From NCBI GenBank assembly GCA_031258755.1, contig JAIRMK010000133.1:1-6104 (forward strand): a DNA stretch of 6,104 bases. The letters are read 5' to 3'. This DNA is from Prevotellaceae bacterium (lineage in GTDB: Bacteria > Bacteroidota > Bacteroidia > Bacteroidales > UBA932). The position numbers and the translations under genes are program-made. Below the pieces are notes generated by a model. The model saw only the letters and a list, made by a program, of their open reading frames with translations, made no database searches and was not told the DNA's origin. This document shows positions 1-6,104 of this stretch, one piece after another; positions within the stretch are counted from its first letter, which is position 1, and every line of letters starts with the position of its first letter.

Positions 1-228
1 GAAGATTATATCGGTTCGTTAAAAAGATTTACGAACAGAAAAGATCCCGATGCTTTTATCCGGGTAATGGACAAACTTCAATATTTCTCCAATAATATTT
101 TTGGCGAAACCTTTGAAGAATTCAACAATTATATGAAGGCGACAAATGCTTACAAAGAGCCCACGGAAGGAAAACTACATATTATTGATCGTTCGACATC
201 CGATATTGAATTGGATGACAGCGTGTAG
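1..228 (+). CDS. C-terminal end of a Fic-family-like protein (5' partial)
   Basis: An open frame runs from the first base to a TAG at 226-228, giving 75 residues with no start in the window, so only the tail of a gene is present. Its character is that of the C-terminal helical part of Bacteroidetes Fic-family proteins: an EDYIGSLKRFTNRKDP-type helix, then an IRVMDKLQYFS helix, then a NAYKEPTEGKLHIIDR ending. Fic proteins transfer AMP or other nucleotide-derived groups to target hydroxyls, using an HPFxxGNGR loop. That loop, if present, lies upstream of the window, so activity cannot be judged. The assignment rests on remembered family resemblance, not on a catalytic motif. The last residues after IIDR (RSTSDIELDDSV) may not be original: the final codons overlap antisense a signal-peptide ORF on the other strand, so the natural stop may have been lost at a junction. 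The gene is convergent to the susCD operon and probably functionally unrelated to it. Confidence 0.5.
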   Translation, partial: EDYIGSLKRFTNRKDPDAFIRVMDKLQYFSNNIFGETFEEFNNYMKATNAYKEPTEGKLHIIDRSTSDIELDDSV

Positions 229-299
229 GTCTTTTGCGCATGCAGGGCGGATACATTTAAACAAACGATAGCCACGAGATAAAAAATTTTTCTTATCAT
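150..299 (-). pseudogene. Truncated secreted-protein gene start (signal peptide only)
   Basis: Starting from ATG at 299-297, the minus strand encodes 49 residues before TAA at 152-150. The first 21 form a textbook Sec signal peptide: basic n-region MIRK, hydrophobic core IFYLVAIVCLNVS, and an ALHA cleavage site followed by Q, the usual SPI ending in Bacteroidetes. Residues 22-29 (QKTYTLSS) look like the start of a mature secreted enzyme. After that the sequence (NSISDVERSIICSFPSVGSL) loses any protein-like character and is exactly the antisense of the Fic-like frame ending at 228. A consensus-like promoter lies about 25 bp upstream. An upstream in-frame ATG at 335 would add 12 residues, but it lies upstream of the predicted -7 box and does not look like part of a signal peptide. 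I infer the 5' end of a secreted-protein gene whose body was deleted, or displaced by the Fic-like segment, with the break near 195-225. A genuine short secreted peptide cannot be excluded. Confidence 0.5.
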
Positions 300-324
300 A
301 ACTAAAATATTGTAAATTAATGTA

Positions 325-332
325 CAAATATA
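325..332 (-). promoter_or_regulatory. Bacteroidetes-type -7 promoter element (TATATTTG)
   Basis: On the minus strand this octamer matches TAnnTTTG, the -7 consensus of the Bacteroidetes primary sigma factor, at every specified position. It lies 25 bp upstream of the ATG of the signal-peptide ORF (299), implying a 5' leader of roughly 20 nt. The -33 element is weak: at the expected spacing there is only TTTTCTG instead of TTTG. The surroundings are very AT-rich, so a chance match is possible, but its position directly ahead of a credible signal peptide supports a real promoter, now orphaned. Confidence 0.45.
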
Positions 333-366
333 CAAAAACTATTTTTAATAGCAGAAAACGCGTTTG

Positions 367-441
367 TCAGCAGATCTTTTCTCGTTCCAGTTCCAATCCG
401 CCCAGCCCACCGCCGGCGATCACCACATTTGCTGGCGGATT
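367..441 (-). other. Possible remnant with Rossmann-like GxGxxG motif
   Basis: Just past the susD stop, one minus-strand frame reads NPPANVVIAGGGLGG followed by LELEREKIC and TGA (369-367). The run of hydrophobics followed by GGGLGG fits the dinucleotide-binding start of FAD/NAD(P) proteins such as type II NADH dehydrogenases or flavin monooxygenases. There is no ATG; GTG codons at residues 6 and 7 are the only candidate starts, and the frame is only 24 codons long. The same bases form a GC-rich inverted repeat, which alone could produce a glycine-rich reading. Treat it as a possible fossil of an N-terminal gene fragment, not as a gene. Confidence 0.2.
410..438. repeat. GC-rich imperfect inverted repeat downstream of susD
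   Basis: The arms CCGCCGGC (410-417) and GCTGGCGG (431-438) can form an 8-bp stem around a 13-nt loop. On the plus-strand RNA all eight pairs form, including one G-U wobble; on the minus-strand RNA there is one A-C mismatch. It starts 12 nt after the susD stop, where a terminator or 3' stabilising hairpin would sit. No U-tract follows on the minus strand, and only a mixed AT run (ATTATTTATG) on the plus strand, so it is not a canonical intrinsic terminator. It could act as a weak transcription end point between the convergent genes. Confidence 0.3.
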
Positions 442-449
442 ATTTATGT

Positions 450-2018
450 TTAGTCATATCTTCCCGTGTCCCACCATACACGGACGTTTTGCCCATCGCC
501 TTTACCGCCGTTGAGGCTTGGCGAGGTGGCGTTTTCTCCATTAATTTCCCGTTCGATGTCTACATAACGAAGTTTTTTAATAAATTCTCCATTTGCCACG
601 TTAATAGAAATGTCTTCGCTACGTGCTATCGGCACCAACCTCGGATATCCTGTACGCCGCACTTCCGCCCAACCCTCCGTGCCATTGGGGAACAGCGCTA
701 TCCACTTCTGCGTGGCTATTTTTTCCAATTTGGTTTCAAAACCTGCCCCGTCATCCCATTGTACGCTGCCGGTAGTGATATAGGTTTCATCATTGGCAGT
801 GGAATATAAGGAAGTGTTTACGTTCCATCGCGCTTCGTCGAAAGAGGCGCGAATACCGTTTTCATAATTATCCTTCACATTGCCTGCGCCTGCCCATCCC
901 CGGATACCCGCTTCGGCTTTCAGGAAACACACTTCGGAATAACACATGGCATAAAGGGGATATTCTGCCGTAAAAGAAGTAGGCTTTACATGTGTGGAAT
1001 TCCATGTGGGCGCCCACAACAATCCCCATGAGGAAGAAGCCGTATTTGGCGCAGGCAGTTGGTTACTGGGCAAGCCATTTCGTATCCCCTTGAACTCTGG
1101 CGTATTCGATGCCACAGAGGCTTCTGTAACTCCCCAATAATATTCCATGCGGGGGTCAGGTACCGTACTCAATGTTTTGTAAGCATTTTCGAGTGTAGCA
1201 CTCAGCCGGAACTCATTCCAGTTGGATATGACGAACAGGGGGTGACCGTTGTCCCCAATGATCGTAATCAAATAAGCGTTATCGCTTATATTCGTCATCA
1301 CCGGATGCGAGAGCGCCGCTTCCCCCTCCTCTTGCGCTTTATCGGGGTCTATGAAAGCTATGCGCAAGGCATACCGCAAGCGGAGCGAATTACCGAAACG
1401 AATCCACGCATTCACATCGCCATTGTAAAAGAAATCCGCATCGCCATATTTTAGCTGTGTTTCGTTAAAACCTGCCGAAAGCGCGTCTGTAGCTTCCTTT
1501 AGTTCCTTCAGGATATCATAATAAATATCTCTCTGCGCATCATACTTGCTTTTATCTAGTCCACGACTGGCTTCGCTATACGGCACGTCGCCGAATAAAT
1601 CGGTAGTCCGCGCCGCGCCCAGCGCCGCCACAATGCGTGCAATGTGGTACATTTCTTCATATTCGGGATGCGTTTCCGCCATCCTCCGGATATCTAAAAA
1701 CTGCTTGAGTACGTAAGTATAATACGGCAACCAATAGCTGACGGTTACCCATTCGTTGTTGTATTCATACCGGTCTGAGTTAAAATAGGAAGCCGAATTG
1801 GCTACCCACTGGCAATACTGGTTGGCAAACAGGTTTTCGCCCCGCTGGTATTCAGTGGCATTGGCGTTGATAGCTTCATATTGCATTTTGGGTAACAATA
1901 GTACCGGATTTATTTCCGTAATGGCATTGGGGTTGCGGTTCATTTCATCAAACGAATCGGTACAACTTGCCAATATATATCCTACTACTATAAATACTAT
2001 TAATATTAATTGTTTCAT
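450..2018 (-). CDS. SusD/RagB-family outer-membrane lipoprotein (SusD-like_2 type)
   Basis: This is a surface substrate-binding lipoprotein that acts as the lid of the SusC-type transporter encoded just upstream. The 522-residue product starts with a lipoprotein signal peptide and lipobox LASC, making Cys19 the acylated residue, followed by acidic TDSFDEMNRNPNAITEI, the usual opening of this SusD subfamily. Further hallmarks are AARTTDLFGDVPYSEA (135-150), the YSEVCFLKAEA helix (360-370), QKWIALFPNGTEGWAEVRRTGYP (437-459, full family signature) and the closing GQNVRVWWD (509-517). Length is normal and no frameshift is seen. The ATG follows the susC stop by 12 nt with no good Shine-Dalgarno, so translation is probably coupled. 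The first 16 codons are almost all A-ending (TTA, ATA, GTA), unlike the body of the gene. Family is certain. The ligand is not readable from the sequence; an N-acetylated amino sugar such as sialic acid is inferred from the epimerase in the same operon. Confidence 0.95.
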   Translation of the reverse strand: MKQLILIVFIVVGYILASCTDSFDEMNRNPNAITEINPVLLLPKMQYEAINANATEYQRGENLFANQYCQWVANSASYFNSDRYEYNNEWVTVSYWLPYYTYVLKQFLDIRRMAETHPEYEEMYHIARIVAALGAARTTDLFGDVPYSEASRGLDKSKYDAQRDIYYDILKELKEATDALSAGFNETQLKYGDADFFYNGDVNAWIRFGNSLRLRYALRIAFIDPDKAQEEGEAALSHPVMTNISDNAYLITIIGDNGHPLFVISNWNEFRLSATLENAYKTLSTVPDPRMEYYWGVTEASVASNTPEFKGIRNGLPSNQLPAPNTASSSWGLLWAPTWNSTHVKPTSFTAEYPLYAMCYSEVCFLKAEAGIRGWAGAGNVKDNYENGIRASFDEARWNVNTSLYSTANDETYITTGSVQWDDGAGFETKLEKIATQKWIALFPNGTEGWAEVRRTGYPRLVPIARSEDISINVANGEFIKKLRYVDIEREINGENATSPSLNGGKGDGQNVRVWWDTGRYD

Positions 2019-2030
2019 GACGTTTACGTT
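2019..2030 (-). promoter_or_regulatory. 12-nt susC-susD gap / translation initiation region
   Basis: The gap reads AACGTAAACGTC on the minus strand, between the susC TAA and the susD ATG. It has no GGAG-type Shine-Dalgarno but is A-rich, as is common for Bacteroidetes initiation regions. The short spacing suggests re-initiation by ribosomes finishing susC and leaves little room for a separate promoter. Confidence 0.4.
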
Positions 2031-5000
2031 TTAAAAAGTGAGACTTACATTAAATCCAAATGTCCGCGTGGGTGGAAGCACGCTCAACTCAAAGGCCTGC
2101 GCCCAGTCCGCCCTGATGGATGCGCCCTCCGGATTAGTGCCGGGCGTATGTTTCATGAAGTAGAACAAATCGCGCCCCACAAGCGATATCTTCGCCTGCC
2201 GGATAAATTTAACTTTCTTCAAGTATTGCGCAGGAATGTTATATCCCAGTGATATTTCCCTCAGTGTGACAAAGGATCCGTCGTAGAGGAAAGTTTCTCC
2301 CACACCATACGTGCCGCCCACTTTCTCCCAGTACTGTTGAGCCGTGATGGATTTGGTATTGGGCTGCCCGGAAAGCGTGACGCCATCTACCACCATGCCA
2401 TCCCGCCCCTCGACGGTGCGGGCGCCGGTTCCCGCTGCCGAAGCCAACGCATCGGTAACCGAGAGGATATCGCCGCCCTGCCGGATATCAATCAATACGT
2501 TTAATACGAAATCTTTGTATTGCAACCGGCTCGTAACGGATCCGGTCCAGTCGGGCGATAAGTTCCCGATGGTTTCAAATTCATTGGATACTAGAGGAAT
2601 GCCATCATCATCAACCAGCATACGCCCCGCGTCATCCCGAAGGAAAACCTTGCTGCGGATATCCCCATACTGCCCGCCTTCCATTACCACCACTTCGCCG
2701 ATGCGCAAGCTGCCTAAGGTAAGTTTCTGTATGCCGGGCGTTAATTCTACACATTGGCTTTTGTTTGTCCCCCAGTTAAGATTCACATCCCATTGCCATG
2801 TGCCGCTTTTCACCGGGATTGTATTTAACATCAATTCAAATCCCGAACTTTTCATCTTGCCGGCATTGATGTATTTCCATTCATATCCGCTTGACTGAGG
2901 AATAGGCAAGGACAGTATCTGATTAATTGTAGTGGAGTGGTAATACGTGAAATCAAACCCGACCCTGTTTTGGAACAGGCTCAGGTCGAACCCAAATTCA
3001 AGGGAAGTGGTGCGTTCGGATTTCAAATCATCAAACTGTTTTGTAGATCCTACATCCCCCCAAGTGACGCCATTCACCTTGTCCGAAAGGGTATATACCT
3101 GCGTTAATCTATACGGATCGGTGTCGTTCCCCACTTGCGCCAAAGAAGCACGCACTTTAAAAAAGGAGATTGGTGCAGGAAGGCTTACCATGTCCGAAAT
3201 AACTCCGCTTAAATTGGCGGAAGAATAAAAATAGGAACGGTTGTTGGCCGGCAAGGTAGAGGACCAGTCATTTCTCGCGGTAATATCCAAATAGACATAA
3301 TTATTGTAGGCTAATTGAACATTCCCCAATACGGATTGTATTTCCTTTTCGGTGGTGTAGTCGTTGACGGTAATGTTCGAGCCGTTTGATAAGCGGTTAA
3401 ATCCGTACAGCACCAAATAGCCCGAGTCTCCGTTCACCCCATCGGTTTTAAGATTCATAAGGGCGCCGCCGGCATTGGCCAGTACAGATAGCTTGCCAAA
3501 TGTTTTGTTGAAATTCAACATGATGTCGGAGTTACTTTCATTAATGACCGCATACGATTTCCCGTATATCGGATTTATTCCGTTGACGCCCCTCAATCCC
3601 CAGGAATGGTTGTTATTCATGAGACGGTCCAAGCCGGTACGGGCGGTCACATTCAGCCATTCCGTAATCTTAAACCCGACTGAGATCATGCCAAACAACC
3701 TGTCGCGGCTACGGACAGCTTCTTTTTCACTGGTCGTATAGTTGTAAGGATTAAAGTATTCATTGCTCGGGCCGCTCCAGTTCATCGGGATATGATCCAT
3801 AGTCATGTTATGCAATAAATCTTCCGTACGGATATTGGCCGGCATTTTAGTAAATATCTGCATCATGCCGTATTCGCCCATACTAACAGGGTTTTCTTGC
3901 GTTTGCTTGTTGTACGTGGCTTTGGCATTTACCGTAAGACGGCCATATCTCAAGTTGCTGTTAATGTCGATATATTGCCGGCGCATGTCGTTGTTAGTCG
4001 TAATGCCTTGGTTGCGCGAATCGGTAAATGAAAAACGGGTGGCGAGGTGTTTTCCTCCTCCCTCAATGGCAATGGAATTACTGGTATTGAATCCCGTTCT
4101 GAAAAAGTCCTTGATGCGGTTTTTCTGCGCCGTCATAGCATATTCTTCCGCGTTCTCATTATAAAACCATTCCCGCCAGTTTTGAATTTTCTGCCCTGTC
4201 ATAAGAGGCCCCCAGCCTTCTTTCGCTTCAATATCAAAACTGCCGTTGTTGCCCTGCCCGTAAAGCCATTGAAAGTCATATCCATCATACAATTGAGACC
4301 AACTGAAGTTACCATTATAGGTTATGCGGAGCGGCTGCTCGTATCCGGCGCTTTTTGTGGTGACCACAATCACACCGTTTTGCGCCCTTGAGCCATATAA
4401 GGCGGAAGCATTGGGCCCTTTTAACACCGAGATGCTTGCGATATCATCGGGGTTTATTTCGGAAGACGCGCCTGCGGCATCCGAGCCGGACCAGCCGTCA
4501 AAATAGGCGCCTGATGCATCATCCCGAATGGGAATGCCGTCCACGACCCATAGCGGTTGATTTTGTCCGGTCAGCGAATTCAACCCGCGCAAGACAATAC
4601 GCGTAGAACCGCCCACACCCGTGGCAGACTGGCTGATTTGCACACCTGCCAACTTACCTTGCAACATATTCGCGACACTTTCGTTTTTTATTTCCGTAAA
4701 ACCGCCCATGTTTATCTCTTGCATGGCGTACCCGAGCGCCTTTTTCTCGCGTTTCATGCCTAAAGCGGTCACGACCACTTCACTCAATTGCCTCACATCT
4801 TCTTCCAAGGTTACATTCAATACCGTTTGGTTACCCACAAGGATTTCCTGGGACCGATAGCCCAAGAAAGACACCACAATCGTTGCATCAGCCGCCGTTT
4901 GTACCGTAAACCGGCCGGATTCATCCGACAAGGTTGCCACGGTAGTTTCTTTAACCACAATGCTTGCACCAATGATGGCTTCGCCATTGACATCAACTAC

Positions 5001-5132
5001 CGTGCCTGTTACCGTCTTTGTCTGTTGCGCATAAACAGGCATTATGCTACACAGCATTAGCAGGAATACTCCTGCGAGGTTACAGGCCTTTTTCAACAAC
5101 CTGTTCCCTGATTTTTTAGGTTTCTTAATCAT
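2031..5132 (-). CDS. SusC/RagA-family TonB-dependent outer-membrane transporter
   Basis: This protein is the 22-strand barrel that imports oligosaccharides or related solutes across the outer membrane using TonB energy. The 1033 residues fit the family's usual 1000-1100. Visible in order are a signal peptide (1-35, lysine-rich n-region, cleavage VYA|QQ), a carboxypeptidase-regulatory-like beta-sandwich domain (about 38-112, TVTGTVVDVNGEAIIGASI to LNVTLEED), the TonB-box region LSEVVVTALGMKREKK (116-131), a plug domain (about 135-262, containing LRGLNSL, PLWVVDGIPI, LKGPNASALYGSRAQNGVI and VTTK), then the barrel. The C-terminal part has the KHTPGTNPEG segment and ends in PPTRTFGFNVSLTF, with the terminal aromatic residue needed for BAM-mediated insertion. 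There is no N-terminal STN domain, so anti-sigma signalling through this protein is not expected. The ATG at 5132 is supported by the signal peptide and lies 12 nt after the epimerase stop. It pairs with the SusD-like protein encoded immediately downstream. Substrate is inferred only from the operon. Confidence 0.96.
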   Translation of the reverse strand: MIKKPKKSGNRLLKKACNLAGVFLLMLCSIMPVYAQQTKTVTGTVVDVNGEAIIGASIVVKETTVATLSDESGRFTVQTAADATIVVSFLGYRSQEILVGNQTVLNVTLEEDVRQLSEVVVTALGMKREKKALGYAMQEINMGGFTEIKNESVANMLQGKLAGVQISQSATGVGGSTRIVLRGLNSLTGQNQPLWVVDGIPIRDDASGAYFDGWSGSDAAGASSEINPDDIASISVLKGPNASALYGSRAQNGVIVVTTKSAGYEQPLRITYNGNFSWSQLYDGYDFQWLYGQGNNGSFDIEAKEGWGPLMTGQKIQNWREWFYNENAEEYAMTAQKNRIKDFFRTGFNTSNSIAIEGGGKHLATRFSFTDSRNQGITTNNDMRRQYIDINSNLRYGRLTVNAKATYNKQTQENPVSMGEYGMMQIFTKMPANIRTEDLLHNMTMDHIPMNWSGPSNEYFNPYNYTTSEKEAVRSRDRLFGMISVGFKITEWLNVTARTGLDRLMNNNHSWGLRGVNGINPIYGKSYAVINESNSDIMLNFNKTFGKLSVLANAGGALMNLKTDGVNGDSGYLVLYGFNRLSNGSNITVNDYTTEKEIQSVLGNVQLAYNNYVYLDITARNDWSSTLPANNRSYFYSSANLSGVISDMVSLPAPISFFKVRASLAQVGNDTDPYRLTQVYTLSDKVNGVTWGDVGSTKQFDDLKSERTTSLEFGFDLSLFQNRVGFDFTYYHSTTINQILSLPIPQSSGYEWKYINAGKMKSSGFELMLNTIPVKSGTWQWDVNLNWGTNKSQCVELTPGIQKLTLGSLRIGEVVVMEGGQYGDIRSKVFLRDDAGRMLVDDDGIPLVSNEFETIGNLSPDWTGSVTSRLQYKDFVLNVLIDIRQGGDILSVTDALASAAGTGARTVEGRDGMVVDGVTLSGQPNTKSITAQQYWEKVGGTYGVGETFLYDGSFVTLREISLGYNIPAQYLKKVKFIRQAKISLVGRDLFYFMKHTPGTNPEGASIRADWAQAFELSVLPPTRTFGFNVSLTF

Positions 5133-5144
5133 AGCTTTTAATTT
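5133..5144 (-). promoter_or_regulatory. 12-nt epimerase-susC gap / translation initiation region
   Basis: The minus-strand gap AAATTAAAAGCT lies between the epimerase TAA and the susC ATG. It is A-rich with no Shine-Dalgarno, typical for Bacteroidetes. No TAnnTTTG promoter match is seen in the end of the epimerase gene, which supports read-through transcription from the epimerase into susC. Confidence 0.4.
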
Positions 5145-6104
5145 TTAGTTTTTACCTTTTAGTTCATAACTTAACTCCTTCATCGTTTTCCAGCATTGGT
5201 ACAGGGCTCGCGGCACATGGAAACAGCCTTTCCACTTTCCGCCTTTCAGCGTTAACAATACCTCGCCCCGCCGGTTGAGATACCCGAACCACTCTGGATA
5301 TTCCGTATCCTTAAAATGCGACCACGTATATTCATGCACCCGCTCGAACCACCGCAAGCAATCGTCCGACCGTGTCAGGTGGTAGCCCTTCAACAACGAA
5401 ATGAGCGTCTCTACATGCACCCACCAGAGCTTCTGATCCCACTCCAACTGCTGGGGCGGACGCCCCAACCGGTCCATGAAGTAGAAAATGCCGCCATGCT
5501 GTTTGTCCCACCCATAATCGAGCATCGTCAAGGTAACTTTAACCGCTTTCTCAATCACGTCGGGTCGGTTCAACCGTTTTCCCAAGTCCATGATGAACCA
5601 CATTGCCTCAATGGCATGACCGGGGTTGACTGTCCGACCCTCAAACGTGTCGGACAGCGCACCGTCTATGGTCACATTTTCGACAATAAGGCCGCCCAAC
5701 TCCGGCCGGCAGAACACCTCCATCACCTCATGAATGCAAGACTCCATTAATTCCGTCAGAAATTTCTCTTCCAATAAATGTTCAATATCGAGCGCCAGAT
5801 TACACAGAATCATTGGCAGCGAAAAATTTTTCAGGTTGCGGGCGCCGGGATGCGCCTTGTCCCACTTGCCTTTCGGATTGTCCCGCTTGGCCAGCACCGT
5901 ATTAAACGTACGAAGCGCCATATCGGCATATCCGCCATTACCTGTAGCCTTGCTCAACTGGCCAAACGCCATTGTTGCAAATGTGTAGGAAAAAATATTG
6001 TACGGCTCCACCAACGGATTCCCCTGCCGGTCTAACGAAAAATACCAGTTGTAATTTCCGTCATGTCCGTATTTTTTCAAAAATTCCCCGCCCAGCAAGG
6101 CGCA
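5145..6104 (-). CDS. N-acylglucosamine 2-epimerase, AGE/RENBP type (N-terminus off window)
   Basis: This is a cytoplasmic (alpha/alpha)6-barrel epimerase of the AGE family, predicted to interconvert N-acetylmannosamine and N-acetylglucosamine. The frame stays open to the window edge, so 319 residues are visible; family members have about 390-400, so some 70-80 N-terminal residues are missing. A TTG at 6098 could be mistaken for a start but is an internal Leu codon. Resemblance is to the renin-binding-protein branch rather than cellobiose 2-epimerases: NPGHAIEAMWF (visible residues about 160-170), KLWWVHVE (225-232), EWFGYLNRRGEV (271-282) and GKWKGCFHVPR (289-299). The His of NPGH (codon 5618-5616) and of CFHVPR (codon 5219-5217) correspond to the two histidines implicated in proton transfer in this family, and the Glu of VHVE (codon 5411-5409) to its conserved acid. 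All are intact. The gene is first of the visible operon and ends 12 nt before susC. In Bacteroides and Tannerella such epimerases (NanE) serve sialic acid breakdown; that pathway is inferred here, and other amino-sugar or hexose substrates are possible. Confidence 0.88.
   Translation of the reverse strand, partial: CALLGGEFLKKYGHDGNYNWYFSLDRQGNPLVEPYNIFSYTFATMAFGQLSKATGNGGYADMALRTFNTVLAKRDNPKGKWDKAHPGARNLKNFSLPMILCNLALDIEHLLEEKFLTELMESCIHEVMEVFCRPELGGLIVENVTIDGALSDTFEGRTVNPGHAIEAMWFIMDLGKRLNRPDVIEKAVKVTLTMLDYGWDKQHGGIFYFMDRLGRPPQQLEWDQKLWWVHVETLISLLKGYHLTRSDDCLRWFERVHEYTWSHFKDTEYPEWFGYLNRRGEVLLTLKGGKWKGCFHVPRALYQCWKTMKELSYELKGKN

Larger units (their letters stand above)
229..449. other. Intergenic junction region between convergent genes
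   Basis: This 221-bp stretch separates the Fic-like stop from the susD stop. It is a mosaic: an AT-rich centre (about 279-350) holding the orphan promoter and signal-peptide start, flanked by GC-rich ends. It also contains a perfect 10-bp palindrome AAACGCGTTT (356-365) in the region where the -33 element of the orphan promoter would fall. I see no tRNA, rRNA, riboswitch or transposon end. The mixture of gene starts without gene bodies suggests a deletion or recombination scar. Confidence 0.4.

Noticed and set aside
278..297. AT-only-core hairpin (GATAA...TTATC) as a possible terminator for the Fic-like gene.
   Set aside because: The stem is nearly all A-T with a bulge and has no following U-tract; it also overlaps the start codon of the signal-peptide ORF. 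It is better explained by AT-rich composition.
300..335. Upstream ATG at 335 extending the signal-peptide ORF by 12 residues.
   Set aside because: It lies upstream of the predicted -7 element and would bury the signal peptide behind an atypical hydrophobic stretch; ATG 299 gives a canonical n-region.
356..365. Perfect palindrome AAACGCGTTT as an operator.
   Set aside because: A single 10-bp palindrome without a second copy or a known regulator nearby is insufficient evidence.
242..406. Near-perfect inverted repeat GCAGGGCGGAT (242-252) and ATCCGCCCAGC (396-406) flanking the orphan promoter, suggesting an invertible promoter.
   Set aside because: Only 10 of 11 positions match, one arm lies inside the signal-peptide codons, and a repeat of this size is not far from chance in 220 bp. 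No recombinase is nearby, and neither arm matches an invertase site I recognise. Inversion gives no sensible longer frame.
3805..4164. Plus-strand open frames inside the susC, susD and epimerase genes, of which this is one of the longer.
   Set aside because: They lie antisense to strongly supported coding sequence and show no domain or signal-peptide character or initiation context of their own.
6096..6098. TTG at the right edge as the epimerase start codon.
   Set aside because: The frame remains open to the window end, and the family needs about 70-80 more N-terminal residues, so this is an internal leucine.

Overview
The window reads as a piece of a Bacteroidota (Bacteroidetes) genome, probably Bacteroidales-like. 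The grounds are a tandem SusC/SusD outer-membrane nutrient-uptake pair, signal peptides ending in A|Q, very weak Shine-Dalgarno sequences, and a match to the Bacteroidetes -7 promoter consensus TAnnTTTG. Species cannot be named from this.

Most of the window (450-6104) is one co-directional minus-strand transcription unit. Reading 5' to 3' on the minus strand it contains three genes. The first is an N-acylglucosamine 2-epimerase (AGE/renin-binding-protein type) whose N-terminus is cut off by the right window edge. The second is a full-length 1033-residue SusC/RagA TonB-dependent transporter. The third is a full-length 522-residue SusD-like (SusD-like_2 type) surface lipoprotein. The genes are separated by exactly 12 nt at both junctions, so they look like a tightly coupled operon whose promoter lies beyond the right edge. 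SusD-like lipoprotein plus SusC-like transporter form the lidded outer-membrane importer. A RENBP-type epimerase interconverts ManNAc and GlcNAc. The simplest reading is an uptake and catabolism locus for sialic acid or another N-acetylated amino sugar, comparable in logic to the nan loci of Tannerella and Bacteroides. The substrate is inference: no sialidase, aldolase, kinase or inner-membrane transporter is visible here.

The left end (1-228) is the 3' end of a plus-strand gene convergent to the operon. Its last 75 residues resemble the C-terminus of a Fic-family (AMP-transferase fold) protein, but the catalytic motif is outside the window.

The 221 bp between the Fic-like stop and the susD stop (229-449) look like a junction scar. 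On the minus strand there is a consensus-like promoter, then a start codon with a convincing Bacteroidetes signal peptide whose reading frame collapses within about 8 residues of the cleavage site, just where it runs antisense into the Fic-like gene. A 25-codon stretch just after susD carries a Rossmann-like GxGxxG motif and overlaps an imperfect GC-rich inverted repeat. No RNA gene, CRISPR array, insertion sequence or clear intrinsic terminator was seen.
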